DNA from: Branchiostoma floridae
Lineage: Eukaryota > Chordata > Leptocardii > Amphioxiformes > Branchiostomatidae
Length of the DNA stretch: 64,000 nt
NCBI RefSeq assembly: GCF_000003815.2
Contig: NC_049982.1
Span: 76,086 to 140,085, forward strand
Reading direction: 5' to 3'
Below, in pieces: positions 33,131 through 45,269 of this stretch. Every line of letters begins with the position of its first letter. The stretch's first letter is position 1. The notes below the pieces were generated by a model that saw nothing but the letters and a program-made list of their open reading frames with translations, did no database searches and was not told where the DNA came from. The position numbers and the translations under genes were made by a program.

Positions 33131-36100
33131 TTGTCCCGGTGACTGTTGGATACCGGTGGTATCCCTCAGTGATCCCCACGGGTAGGCCACGGCGTCTATG
33201 TGTTACTGGGCCCCAGGTTCATTTTAAGTCCGACTTAAATTCAACCCGGGTTCCGGCCAGGTGCCAAAAATATACCACGGGAGCAGCAAGGGATGTTTTA
33301 AGAATCGAAAAATAAATCAAAATATATAACACCTAGAAATACACACATATCATGCCCATGGATCTTATTTTGACATTTTGTGTATTTTGATGTCTTTTAT
33401 GTCATTCTTTTCGCCCCCGAAAGCTGCCCGTCCGGGCCCAGGTTTGAAAATGTGACCCAAGCCTTACGGGGCCAAGTAGGGGTAAGTGCCAAAAACAGCC
33501 AGTGGACTGCACGACGGCCCCTTTTTACAATTGGGACTTAAGCCCAACGCAGCGGAAAACCGGAGATTTCTTATTGTTGCTGTACGCATGTCCCTGTCGA
33601 CTCCACCATTCTCCCACTACTTCCCAGGTTTCAATCATTTAAGCACTTTGTCAGCCTGTAGATACAAGATAACAAAACCACTCTTTCGCCATGAAAACTG
33701 ATTAGTCTTATCTCAACGGTGCACCGTCTGATAGAGGAGAGATAGCGACACGTGAAAGCGTTACACACTGCGTTAGACAAAATTTGTTAGAAAGGCAACA
33801 TTTTCGCCAAAAATGCTAAATGCTTTCACCGTAGCTTTTTGTCTTGCTACTCCCACAGAATACTATGCCATTAGGTTTTCACTATAGCATTGTGCGCGAG
33901 TAAGAAAAAGCCACCCTACATCTATTTGGTTTTCGGACCAGGTCATTAACATTTGTATATGATATACCATTGGTATTGGCCAAATTTGGTATCGCAAACC
34001 TGTGATTGTTCATGTTCATATAACAAATTACCTGCCAGTATGCTGATGCAGTTCTAAGCTCTAATTGGTTTCTTGCAAAATAATACGAAAGAAAAACTGT
34101 TTGTTATTTGCGTTGTCACTTTTGCTGTACTTACTTTCTTCCGTTAGTTTTCTGATTGAAATAAACGCGCTGATTTAATTTTGACCCCGTTTTGACATGG
34201 TGCTACTATCTGTACAATGTGTGTGATTTAATGTTGTTACATTTGAGCAAAACTGAGTCGATTTGGCACTAAAAGCTAAAAGCATTTCTCCATCAAGACA
34301 GCGTACCGGACGACCGGGAACACTTCAGGTCTTAGAGAAGACGTAATGGGATGTTTTGCCCCACTTACTCTTGACAAAGGTGCGCCAAACTTTCACATTA
34401 AAAACTCTAGAGAACGAGAACAAGTACAGAGCCCCCCAAAATGCAGAACTGGGCGTTTCTAAAAAAAAAAACTAGTCCCCGTGAATTTTCCTTACAATTG
34501 TCTTGGCTGAGTGAACTTTATAGCACGACAGTTGTACACGGTAGAATGTATGGCAACAACTATTACACAAAATAAAGAAAAAGAGTAAAACTTAACATCC
34601 TAATTAATCCTAATGTCACGATAAGGGCTAGAATAAATTTTGATAAAATATTTCAATCGAGTGGGGCTAATCAGGAGTGACGGTATTTTTCTAATAACAA
34701 AGCAGTTTTTATCTTTATCTTTATCTATATTGCAATGAGACAAATCTTTTGTATATAATTATACTTTCTGAAGTCATATTTGCAGACGTGACTATCATAA
34801 GATGGTTACAAGAATATTAAAGGTGAAGGGCGAACAGGCTTGTCGGTAAAGTTCACGTAAAGGTGATAAAAGCTGAGAACAACGTAAAATTTCACGATAA
34901 AAACAGCAAATTGAGCATCGTCTGTAGCTCAATAACTCCCTGTTATAGGAGGGGATTGTTTCACCCCACAAAATTCAATTCTTGTTAGCAATGCTGATTG
35001 GTCAATTTCGACCCCAAAGCAACACAAGGCAGTAATTGTCCATCTGTCGTTATTACTTTCCGCCATTTTGTCCTTGACTAAGTCAAGGTCAGAAAGACAC
35101 CGAATACAGGTCTCTGACCTTCATTATTCCCACATTACTGTAATCATAAGTAAGACGCATTTCTTGTCAGTATTGTAGTTTTATTGGAGTGTATTGGAAG
35201 CAAGACGCATTTCTTGTCAGTTTTGTAGTTTTCTTGAAGTGTATTGGAATGATGCCCGCTGGGCCTAATCTGTCAATAGTAGGCCAAAAACACACAACGA
35301 TTTGGTCGATTTTTTAGTGCGTATGTGTGAACATTTGCCACTAAGAACCTATTTTTTTATTGTTGTTTTATGCCTATTGCAATTTCCTAAGAATTCGCTA
35401 CTCAGTTTGTAGTGTATTACACTTATAACGCTCTATTCCATGCTAACGTTATATGATATTTAACTCCAACGATATATATCATTTCTTTATGGGTTTCTTG
35501 GTAGATTGACCTGTTGGTCCTTATCACCATTCACCGGTACAATCTATATAAGGTGATCAATTGATCGAACGTAGGTCAGAAGGGTCAAGGTCAATGTGAG
35601 TGAAGGTCAGAAATAACGGTTGTTTAGGCAATAAAACCAATTCTGACCTCATGGGGGAAAAAGGTCAATCAGAACGAGACAAGACGAGAGAAACCGCTCC
35701 AGCAATGCCAGACGAAATACGGGTGTTGAAATGACTGTAGTCAGACCAAATTGGCCATAACGTTACATTTTACTGTGTGTGTTGAGGTACACATGTACAC
35801 GATGAGACTTGAAGGTACGTTTTGGTTCTAAGAGCTTGGGTTGCATTCTGTCATGCAGGGTTAACTCGCTAGGACACGCTTTATACAGCGTTCGAACCCG
35901 GTACTGCAGTAGATTAAGTCAGATGTTTACAGCAATATTTCTGTCTTACCGATGGATGCGATGGTTGACCATGAAGTTGTCGATCTAAGCCCTTTGTCAA
36001 TATTAGTGTCGTTATTTCACCCCAAGCGAGTCAAGTGTTGTTTGCGGCTTGTCTGTAACTGTGTTTGATGGCTACATCGGACTGGCCAGGGTATTCATTC

Positions 36101-36160
36101 GGATGATTGCAGATTTTGCCCGAATTCCCAGATGATTGTGGACTAACCTTAAACTCTCCC
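33131..36160. other. No gene recognised
   Basis: Holds a 50-bp tandem duplication (aagacgcatttcttgtcag at 35152 and 35202) and some retroelement-tail-like sequence (cacgacagttgtaca near 34524, similar to 13625). gaaaatgtgac near 33446 resembles the outer part of the transposon's left end near 22482. No coding support. Confidence 0.5.
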
Positions 36161-36164
36161 CTAT

Positions 36165-36430
36165 GTGTTTGTATTTGTCTGTGTGTAATTGTATGTGTAT
36201 GTTTGTGTGTGTGTGTTTGTGTGTGTGTTTGTGTGTGTGTGCTTGTGTGTGTGTGTTTGTCTGTGTGTGTGTGTGTGTCTGTGTCTGTTTGTGTGTGTGT
36301 GTGAGAGTGTGTGTGTGTGTCTGTGCTTGTGTGTTTGTGTGAGTGTGTGTGAGTGTGTGTCTGTGCTTGTGTGTGTGAGTGTATGTGTGTGAGTGTGTGC
36401 GTGTCTGTGCGTGTCTGTGTGTGTCTGTGC

Positions 36431-36465
<35 letters not shown>

Positions 36466-36466
36466 G
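36165..36466. repeat. (GT)n microsatellite
   Basis: A 300-bp interrupted GT tract. All overlapping frames on both strands are artefacts. Confidence 0.95.
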
Positions 36467-36789
36467 TATGTGTGTTCTGTGTTTGTCTGTGTCTGCACTG
36501 CAGTTTCAGCATGTTCCAAAAGGCGGGTGGAAACCTCTGATTGCCTCCCTCTTTATCAGGTTTTGTGTGGGATCGGTTTGCTTGCTACAGTGCATATTCT
36601 TTTATTGCTTGTCATTTTTAATCTCACAGCTGTGGCCATAACGACGGGCAAATTTTTACTGGTAATAGTATCATATTGGATATCTCACGTTGACCAAATA
36701 CTCTTCAAGGCTATAAGCCTGTTGGATAATTTTGCCAAAGAATGATAGTCTGACAAAAATACACTTTCCCATGTATGTTTACATTATAA

Positions 36790-37130
36790 ATGGAGGTCCC
36801 GTGTATGGGGAGAGTCACATCCCATGCACGTTAAAGAGGCCGACACGTGCGATGGTGCGGTGTGAGATGGAGCAAGCCATTCTGCCTGGAGTTGGTGATT
36901 CACTTCAAATCACCCGGACGGGAGACCTGGCGCATCCCCGTCTTGTAATTAGCCAGCGAAAGGGTATGTTACCCCGTAAGGGGCGGTATAACCCCGTCGT
37001 GTGTAAACGTGTGCGAACATGTGTGTATGGCGGCTTTAAAAAGGTGTCCCTTGACACCTGTTCCGCCATACTCTCCATTGTCATCGTATATGGAGAATGC
37101 TAATAAATGAATAAATAAGTAAATAATTCT
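36790..37130 (+). mobile_element. Probable retroelement 3' region
   Basis: ggaggtcccgtgtatgggga, also seen in SINEs at 43065 and 47300, followed by cccatgcacgttaaagagg and ending in (aata)n at 37102-37125. No reverse transcriptase seen. Confidence 0.4.
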
Positions 37131-37868
37131 ATAGTCCTGATTAACTTTCAGGGGATAAAATGATAAAAGTCGTTTGTACACATTATCATTATTTTATCAA
37201 TTTATTCATTAGCTCAGTCAATCACTCCATTAAAATCCATATGCCAATGTCACAATCACACGAGGTGCAGATCAAATAACAAGATGAATTAAAAAGTAGA
37301 TAATTAAACCAATCTAATGGTGAGTATCCATTTTTCAAGCTGAGAGTTGGTGTTGGGGTATCATGAGCAAATCCAATTAATCCTTGGGCCCCTAGCGGCA
37401 ACCGTTGATACTGCATTTGTTGGAGTCTTTGTAACTTTTGTCACCTTTAAGCTTACCACCTCTATACCACGATCATTATGTAATTAAATACCCATATCTG
37501 TAACTGGACACCACCCATATCATTGCACCCCAAACACATCATATCATCGTAACATTAGGCTTGTAAGTTATGTAATAATCTACTCACTAAAACGCACTAA
37601 TTTTTGCTTCCCTCGTGCCAAGTAGCCTATACGTCCAACAGTGTATGTAACCTTATACAATTAACGAATCAAACTAATCTGCGTGTTGTGCGTTTTTAAT
37701 CTTTATATCTTAAAGCAGGCGAAATGATTCGACTCAGTGTCAGTGTTTAAGCATATTTTTGCAACATTCAGTGCATCCATCTTTCTAGTGCACATTGCAA
37801 ACCCTTAGGTCCACCCAACCAGGAGCATTGAGTTAAAATGTGCGTCACTTTTGAATACCTTAGCCTCC

Positions 37869-37918
37869 ATTGCTGGCGTTTTCTAATTGGAGGCCTCCAA
37901 TCAGAAAACGCCAGCAAT
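37869..37918. repeat. 50-bp near-perfect palindrome
   Basis: attgctggcgttttctaatt and ggagg are followed at once by their inverted complement with one mismatch. No target duplication was recognised. Confidence 0.7.
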
Positions 37919-38407
37919 CAGCGACCGAGTACAAATAGAAATGGCCAGCAAAAGTGTATTATGAGCCCAAAAATGGCCCCAAAGAGCCTGCTATGGAGAC
38001 TATACCTTCAGTTGCTAAAGCATTGTTATATTTAAACTTCTGCTATGACTATTCTTATGTTTGAATTTCCAGAATCTCATTTGTATTCCTTTTGATTTCT
38101 GTTTCGTATTGTTATGGTTACATTAAAATCTTTGTTTATCATTTTGGTTATTCTTGTACACAAGTCTTCATGTGTTTAATTTGTACTATTGCCATTATTC
38201 TGCTGGATGGTTCTCAAAATTTGTATGCTTTTGTTTATTTGAAAAAAAAATTAAAATGTACATCACTAGAAAGATGTTGTACATGCTGCAAACCAAGGGG
38301 GTTAAAATGATTTTTAACCTCCTTGTGCAAACGTAAAACATTGGGACTGAGCTGAAGATGACGTCATCAAAGCTGGAACTACAACCCGGATCATGTGGTA
38401 CCACTTA

Positions 38408-38836
38408 GGGCTGGGTACCGGTACAGAAAATTCAGGTCCAGGTCCGGTTCAGGTCCAAAGGATCAGGTCCAGGTCCGGACCTGAACCTGGACCTGATTCA
38501 GTATGACTCATACCAATGGTCCATTTCACAACAAAGAAATCGGTTGGGTGGAGTATTAGACTTACACTGGCGTTTTAAAATCCAACAACGCTATTTGCAC
38601 CTGTGCGATTGGCTGTAAAATTTAGTAGAAGTTACTATAAACTCTACTCTACTTCACTCTTGTTATTTTCTTCCACCTACAAGCGCCAAAACGTGTGAAT
38701 ACCGGATAAAATAATCTGTTAATTTTCTAATCGGTCCAGCATCAGGTCTACCTAATTTTTTCAGGTCCGGTTTTTCTGGACCGGTCCAATAAGAAAAACC
38801 GGTTTTGTACCGGTACGCTGTACCGATACCCAGCCC
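38408..38836 (+). mobile_element. MITE, family B, with TA target duplication
   Basis: gggctgggtacc at the left is mirrored by ggt-atacccagccc-like sequence at the right (gatacccagccc), with TA on each side. It contains ggtccaggtccggttcaggtcc and the complement near the left end. Confidence 0.8.
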
Positions 38837-38846
38837 TAGTACCACT

Positions 38847-38980
38847 GTAATCTCCAAGCAGATCCTACGGTAGCATAAGATAGTATCAAAAGCTGGCAGA
38901 GGAGTGAAGCCGGCCTAGGAGTGTGTATGCGACCGGAGGATCTGCGTCCAGTAGCAAAACACACTCCTAGGCCGGCTACC
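38847..38980 (+). mobile_element. Truncated family A MITE
   Basis: taatctccaagcagatcctac and gcataagatagtatcaaaag match 75-130. The copy stops at ccggct next to the element at 38984. An internal palindrome (ggcctaggagtgtgt ... acacactcctaggcc) is present. Confidence 0.6.
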
Positions 38981-38983
38981 GTT

Positions 38984-39145
38984 AGTCTGGGTACCATCTG
39001 GATAGTAGTTCGCTCCTATGTTCGCTTCTTCAGAACAGCAGAGAAGCGATATATGTAGTATATGATGGATGTCACAGCTAGAAGTGACTGCATATTGTAT
39101 ATAATGAACGCCCGAGCGAACTACTTTCCGGATGGTACCCAGGCT
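38984..39145. mobile_element. Foldback MITE, family F, just after the actin stop codon
   Basis: agtctgggtaccatctggat and tagttcgctc on the left are mirrored by gagcgaacta and ccggatggtacccaggct on the right. It lies 53 bp beyond the actin stop codon, so it may be part of that gene's 3' UTR. Confidence 0.7.
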
Positions 39146-39197
39146 ATACTACGGCAGGACCTGCTTACCGCAGCCCGGGCTAGTAGTAGTGTATCGC

Positions 39198-42100
39198 TCA
39201 GTAACACTTGCGATGGACGATGCCGGGCCCCATCTCGTCATACTCGTCCTTGGTGACCCACCCACCGAACTCCTCAGCCGTGCAGAATAAAGACCCACCC
39301 TTCCACGCGGCGTTCATCCCCAAGGCCGTGACCTTGACCTTCAGGCCTGATGGAAGGGCGGCGACCTCCTTCTCCAAGCGTTCTCCCAGGCCTGGATCCA
39401 GGATAGAGGACAACGATTAGGAACAGTTCATCGGCATCGTGTGTGGTGTAACTGGTAGAACATGCGGCTCAGAATCTAGAGGTCCCGAGTTCGACACCCG
39501 CCGTGCCCCCGACGTTGAGCCATTGGGGAAGGCACTTTACATGACCTTCCTCACAGCACAAATGTGTAAAAACTTCGGTTCATTGGCATCGTGTGTGACG
39601 TACCCTGGTCGAACATACGGCTCAGAATCTAGAGGTCCTAAGTTCGATGCCATTGGGGAAGGCACTTTACATGACCTTCCTCACACATGTGTAAAAATAA
39701 GTACCTGACTTCGACTAACTTTACCTGTGAGTGAGTGAGTGAGTGAGTGAGTGAGTGAGTGAGTGAGTGAGTGAGTGAGTGAGTGAGTGAGTGAGTGAGT
39801 GAGTGAGTGAGTGAGTGAGTGAACGAATGATCTTCCCTACACTTACCCTGGAACACGGTTGACCCTCCAGCCAGGACAATGTTGGCGCACAGGTCCTTGC
39901 GTATCTCAACGTCAGATTTCATGATGGCGGAATGCACATTCTGATGGATGCCCTCGGCCTCCAATCCTGCAGAAACAGGAGGTTGCAACAATTCGTATGT
40001 AACAGTTTCCAGGGTTAGAGAGTTCCTGATCACCCCCCCACACACACACACACATGTGACACCAATGCATTAACCCGGCAAACAGTTAGCTCGTATAATT
40101 AAAAAAAAAAACTCATTTACTTCAATGTCTTACCCTGTTTTCGTTTGGACTACAAAAATTTGCCTTTCTCTTGATTCATAGTTAGGATAAACCTGTTCTT
40201 CAGCTAGTAAGTTCTCTTTTGCATATCAATTCACGGCTAAGATATGAAAGCTCTCTCCAAAAGGATTTCTCCAGTGTCACCGACAAAAGACACCGGAAGG
40301 CTGTCTGAAACGTCCACCAGTTTCCAAAACCATATGCTGTTGCTTGAGTTACCATGTCCAGACTTTCCATGATGTACAAAATGACCAATAATCTGGTGGA
40401 CGTACCAACTGATAAGTATCTAATCCCAGCTCATAAAAGAACAAGAAACAGTCATGCCTTCAAATACCAGAGTTACCGACCTAGAATTGATGTGTTCAAA
40501 AATTCGTACTTTGCCAGAACTATTGTAGAGTGGAATTTGTTATCACCAAGTACAGTAGGGGCATCTTCTCTTGGTAGTTTTAAAGAACGCTTGCAGATAG
40601 ATGTGCAAAAGCTAGATGTGACGGGTCATTCGATGTAATATAACCAGCTGCTGCCGCGCCGCGCGCCTGCGAAGCTGGTGTGTTACGCCGAACGGCGGTT
40701 ATACCGGCTATATATATACAGATACAGATACTCCTTTTTGACGTATCTTTTTACCTGGATGTCTAACCTTCATCGACGTATCGGTAAGTTCGTTCACGGG
40801 TGTTAGAATATTTTCCGGTTGTTTTCATCACAATTCATCTCTTGAATTCACCGTTAGAGTACAGTCATCAAGTAACCATCTCAGTAATGGCCTGTCCTAA
40901 CGTGCTCAATGCACTACTTTCGTGATGGTGGAAGGGTCGACCACAAACGATGAGTGCTTTTTGGCGAGTTAGTTAGTTAAACCCTTCCCGCGCCAAGATG
41001 GCGCATAGGGCGGTGCCCATCTTCATTAGCCTTGGGCCACACACAACGCAATCACTACAGCAGGGAGCTAGTCCACTGGTAGTGGTGTGTGTTCAACTTC
41101 CATACTCTTTCCCGAATGCTGAGTTCTAAGCAGAGAAAGCAGCATGTACCATTTTTAAAGTCTTTGGTATGACTCGGCCGGGATCGAACTCACGACCTTC
41201 CGAATGCAAATAGGCCATTGCACCGGCTACTCATTTTCACCTGAGTATAGTGAGGAAAGTCGTGTAAAGTGCCTTTCTCAAGGGCACAAGATCGGTGACA
41301 CGCAGACGGATTCGAACCCTCAACCTCTCGGTCACGAGGCACAAATGCCGCCACTGAGCCACACGATCGCACCGCTTTTTAGCGAAACTTACCAAGAAAA
41401 CTGGGCTGAAAGAGAGCCTCGGGACCGCGGAACCTCTCGTTACCAACAGTGATGACCTGCCCGTCAGGCAGTTCGTAATTCCTCTCCAACTCGGTGCTTT
41501 TTGCAGCTTTATCCAACTCACTTTCGAAGTCCCTGGCGATGTAGGACAGCTTTTCCTTGATGTCGCGAACGATTTCTCTTTCACCTGTGAAACACGCAGA
41601 AGAACGAATGAGCCTAGGTAGGTTTGTTTTTAAAAATCAGTACAAAAGGGCCTGAATATTTACATCATTACCTATGATATGCTGCCCATACAATACAAAG
41701 AAAAACAATCATACGTCACATTACAGTTTTAGCCTCGAACATTACGCACATTATTGTGATTTAAAAGCGTTTTCAACAGCTCATATTCATACATACATAT
41801 ACAAGTGTTTCCCATAATAACAGTGAAACTAGCTCTGGGAATTACAGTTTAAAAAAACTTTGTTAACAGCAGTCTTTAATGTGTTCATGTTAGGTCTTGC
41901 TGGAAACACTGAAGCTGAAAGTGAATTCTAGAGTCTGCTAGTCCGTGGTACATAAGATGATAGGTGAAGTTGGGTACTTGATCTAGGCACATTAACAAGG
42001 TACCTATGGCCCAATTGGAGAAAGGGGCCTTGTCGGGTAGTTCAAGGGCGAACTCTCTCGACGATAATGTCTCCCTCCTGTCGACAACTTATCAAAACAA

Positions 42101-44956
42101 ATGTCCATCGCTACCTCCGTGTGCAATTATTTCCAACTTCTCATATGTGGCTCATTGCCATGAGGTGGTCGAATGACCTTGCTCTGAACAATCTCGTTAC
42201 AAAATTCTCAGTGCTTTTATCGGTTTGAAGACAATCATCTCACAAATGTTTGCTCGTACCTGCGGTGGAGAAAGAATATCCTCTCTCTGTAAGAATCTTC
42301 TGCAGATATTCTGTCAGGTCATTCCCGGCCCGGTCCACACGATGGATGGTGTGGGGGAGAACGTAGCCGTGGAAGATGGAGAGAGCGTGGGTCACTCCGT
42401 GCCCGGAGTCCAGGACCACCCCGGTAGTTTTGCCTGAAGAGCGCAGAGCCAGCGACGCACCGATGCTCAGGAACAGGCCAGCTGTGTTGAAGGTCTCGAA
42501 CATGACCTAGAAATTGTACAAAGTATATAGTAAAGTAGAGTCATCCCTCCCTCAGCCAACCAACATCTATCGCATTATATAAGTTTCCAGTGCATAATGC
42601 CCTGTTACATACACTGGAGAGGTACATAAGTGCGAGTTTCACGAACGTGCTTCTTTAAGCCTCTAGCCACTGAATAAGTTGTACGCAACGAAACCGGTTT
42701 GGCCGACAGGCTGAATAAAGGTTCAGAAACTTGAACTATGCGGCTGCAGATGTCGTACCGAGGGATGACTGCTGTGTGATAGATGTCGGTTAGCTGAGGA
42801 ATGAGTCCACACTACTATATACAAGAAATTGTACAAAGTTAGAGTCTTCTAGTGATTCTAATGATGATGGTGAGCGAGATCGTGTGGCGTAATCGTCATT
42901 GGATTGGGCTCAGGACCAGGAGGTCCCGAGGTTCGAAGCCTGGCATGCCACTTACCTTGTCTCCTGGTGGGAGGCACTTAACATTGCTTTACTCACTTCA
43001 CTCAGGTGTAACAATGAGTACGTAGCTTCGGCTGGCGCCGTCCCTCAGATAGGACGTTATATGAAGGTCCCGTGTTTGAGGAGAGCTACGTCTCGAGCAG
43101 GTGAAAGATCCCACACCACTTATCAGAACATGGACAAAACAATAGTCCCTCCGGTCACAGGCTAATGAACCAAAACGCACCTGAGTCGTCTTCTCCCTGT
43201 TAGCCTTGGGGTTGAGCGGAGCTTCCGTCAGTAGCACGCCGTGTTCCTCAGGAGACACCTACAATGAATGAAGACCTTTGTTGTACAATTTTTCCCAACC
43301 GAGCTAAGTACAGGTCACAACAAGTCAGAATATGTACATATAAAAGCATCACAAATCTAGTCTAACACAAAAGTTCGGCTTCTTTGCTAGTGTTACCAAC
43401 ATGAAAACAGAACTGCAGTGGATGTCACTTAAAGACAGAAGGAAAATGTCCAGACTTTGCATGATGTACAAAATGACCAATAAACTGGTGGTACCAACCG
43501 ATAAGTATCCAATAACAGCTTAAAAAAACAAGAAACAGTCATGCCTTTAAGTACCAGAGTTACCAACCTAGGATTGATGTGTTCAAAAATACGTACTTTC
43601 CCATAACTATCGCAGAGTGGAATTTGTTATCACCAAGCACAGTAGGGGTATCTTCTCTGGATAGTTTGAAAGAACGCTTGTAGATAGATGTGCAAAAATT
43701 AGGTGTGATGGGTCGTTTAGTGTAATATAATCAGCCGCGCCGCGAAGCTGGTGTGTTACGCCGACGGGCGGTTATACTGGCTATATATATATATTATATA
43801 GATACAAATACAGATACCTGCAGCTCCTTGTCGAACATGTGTCTCCAGACCTTCTCCATGTCGTCCCAGTTGGTGATGATGCCGTGCTCGATCGGGCATG
43901 TTAGTTTCCGGGTGTCTATCTGGGCCTTGGCCTCATGTCCGACGAGGTCCTGTAAATAAATAAATAAATGAATGAAGACTTTTATTGTACAGTTTTTGCC
44001 AAACCGAGGCGGAGCTAAGTACGAGGAATATGCGTGAGGAACATTAAGTTGTCAGTGATACTCATGTGTCTAAAATGAGGGAATTTACTTTCTATGTAAT
44101 TAAATACAGCATTTCTATGATTGACAATCAACATTGAAGTGCACTTCATCTTCTGCCATGTTTAAAGTACAAAATTGGCAGACTCTTTGTTCTAGAGGAG
44201 TGCGGTTGTGCCTTCCTGATTCAATAAAACATTTAGTGTCTTTGAATAAAGTACACCCATAGCTCTATTCTCACCAACGTTTCTCAGTCACGTGTGGGAC
44301 AGTATTCACCTGCTCGAACTGTTACATCTTTTCACTGTTAATTGACAACTGTTATGGATGTTTTACACTCCTTTGCGTTTGGGACAGCACTGTAAATATT
44401 TGCATAAATCTGTCTTTACATATGCAAATACTTTATGAAGTGTCTTTTCGTTAAGGTGGGTTTACACGTGTGCATATTTTCAAGTCACCATGACAGTACC
44501 GTACATCATGAATTCAAGTTTTGAATTCAATCTTGGAAGAGGCCATTTTTGCACACGAGTGTGTGAGCGAGAGTGAGTGAGAAAGTGAGCGAATGAATGA
44601 ATGAATGAATAAGAATGAATGTGTGTGAACGGATATGACTGAGTGAGCGAGAGCTAATGAATGAATGAATGAATGAATGAGTGAACGAATGAACGAACGA
44701 ATGATCAAATGAATGAATGAATGAATGAATGAATGAATGAATGAATGAATGAATGAATGAATGAATGAATGAATGAATGAATGAATGAATGAATGAATGA
44801 ATGAATGAATGAATGAATGAATGAATGAATCCACGTTACCTGCGCGACCACGGTAGGGAACACGGCCTTGGGAGCGTCCTCCCCCGCGAACCCAGCCCTG
44901 ATCATTCCGGACCCGTTGTCCACAACCACGGCTGCCATGCCTTCCTCGTCACACAT
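39198..44956 (-). CDS. Divergent actin-family protein, seven exons (359 aa), lacking the D-loop
   Basis: Coding exons, in order on the minus strand: 44956-44840, 43949-43818, 43258-43181, 42506-42260, 41584-41393, 39966-39847 and 39391-39198, all GT-AG with phases 0,0,0,1,1,1. They join to 1080 bases without a stop. An AG acceptor (tgtacag) 8 bases before the ATG suggests a 5' UTR intron. Introns at the places equivalent to actin residues 121, 204 and 267 are classic actin positions. Landmarks are kept: [52 protein letters not shown] and the end IVHRKCY. Oddities: FPTVVAQ runs straight into DLVGHEA, so about 14 residues (roughly 38-52, the DNase-I-binding loop) are missing although splicing is regular. 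Gln137 is Gly (SIGAS) and Asp157 is His (DSGHGVTH). The adenine-contact stretch near 332-340 is two residues short and has lost Lys336. A cytoskeletal fold is likely; normal polymerisation and ATPase activity are doubtful. Confidence 0.9.
39430..39700 (+). mobile_element. Two tandem tRNA-derived SINE pieces in the last actin intron
   Basis: gcatcgtgtgtg, gaacat.cggctcagaatcta and gaggtcc occur near 39435 and near 39590. The first continues with a B-box (gagttcgacacccg) and both end ggggaaggcactttacatga, ccttcctcaca. The second lacks the middle part. Confidence 0.65.
39727..39822. repeat. (GTGA)n microsatellite
   Basis: 24 or so near-perfect tetramers, ending 25 bp before the splice donor of actin exon 6. 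Confidence 0.95.
40350..40731 (+). mobile_element. 5'-truncated LINE: reverse transcriptase C-terminus and 3' tail
   Basis: The frame from 40354 to 40638 encodes [37 protein letters not shown] and [22 protein letters not shown]. This is the usual C-terminal end of CR1/L2/Jockey-like reverse transcriptases ([18 protein letters not shown]). A short 3' UTR with aagctggtgtgttacgccga and ggcggttata follows, then an (acagat)n tail. It sits in actin intron 5, antisense to the gene. Confidence 0.75.
40985..41235 (-). mobile_element. tRNA-derived SINE
   Basis: On the minus strand the head has A-box-like tagccggtgcaatggcc and a B-box gagttcgatcccggcc. The body, with ggccacacacaacgcaatc, is shared with 3160-3240. 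Confidence 0.55.
41236..41380 (-). mobile_element. tRNA-derived SINE, 14 bp from the exon 5 donor
   Basis: The minus strand reads cgtgtggctcagtggcggc (A-box), a Leu-like long variable arm, gggttcgaatccg (B-box), then cccttgagaaaggcacttta and cacgactttcctcac. This is the family also at 39430, 47130 and 59550. Confidence 0.65.
42874..43165 (+). mobile_element. tRNA-derived SINE in actin intron 3
   Basis: cgtgtggcgtaatcg, ggttcgaagcc (B-box-like), gaggcacttaac, ctcagataggacgttatatg and aaggtcccgtgtttgaggag follow the same order as in 47130-47480. Confidence 0.65.
43259..43340 (-). mobile_element. Retroelement tail at the 3' splice site of actin intron 2
   Basis: On the gene strand gtacttagctcgg, ttgtacaa and gtcttcattcattg run directly into the acceptor (tag|GTGTCT). 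The same tail stands at the acceptor of intron 1 (43950-44030). Confidence 0.6.
43370..43817 (+). mobile_element. Second LINE fragment, filling actin intron 2 to the splice donor
   Basis: It matches 40350-40731 (ccagactttgcatgatgtac, atgaccaataaactggtgg, agagtggaatttgttatcac) and starts a little further 5'. The frame is interrupted near 43490-43530. The tail gatacaaatacagatac ends at 43817, the first base of the intron on the gene strand, so the donor GTATCTG is the complement of the LINE tail. Confidence 0.75.
43950..44040 (-). mobile_element. Retroelement tail at the 3' splice site of actin intron 1
   Basis: On the gene strand gtacttagctccgcctcggt, actgtacaataaaagtcttc, attcatttatttatttattt and acag abut exon 2. 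It is the same sequence as at 43259-43340 with a longer (attt)n tail. Confidence 0.6.
44586..44829. repeat. (TGAA)n microsatellite in actin intron 1
   Basis: About 240 bp of GAAT/GTGA tetramers, pure in 44704-44829, ending 10 bp from the splice donor of exon 1. The Phe-Ile-His-Ser frames here are artefacts. Confidence 0.95.
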
Positions 44957-45269
44957 GTTGAATTCTGTACATCCAAGAAAAATAGATTCGTTAGATACAC
45001 AAGATAACCTAGCACGCTTTGTTTTGTTATTAGGCAGGGGTAACTTTTTTCGGGGCAGGCGGGTCTCTCAACCGCCTTGGTAACCATTTGCACCTGATAA
45101 GATTCACCCGGCGGCGTAAATATTCTCCTACCCCGAAGAGCGTCTGACCAGTCCACGGTAGACTGGACGGCCGTACTTTGATGCCCAGTTTAATAGAGCT
45201 CGCCGCCACGTCGGCCGAGCTCAATTCTTGATTTGTGACGGGCTTTTTTTACCATTTAAACGTCACTAA

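Noticed and set aside
44514-44834. Frames rich in Phe-Ile-His-Ser next to actin exon 1
   Set aside because: They are the complement of (TGAA)n; only 44840-44956 is coding.
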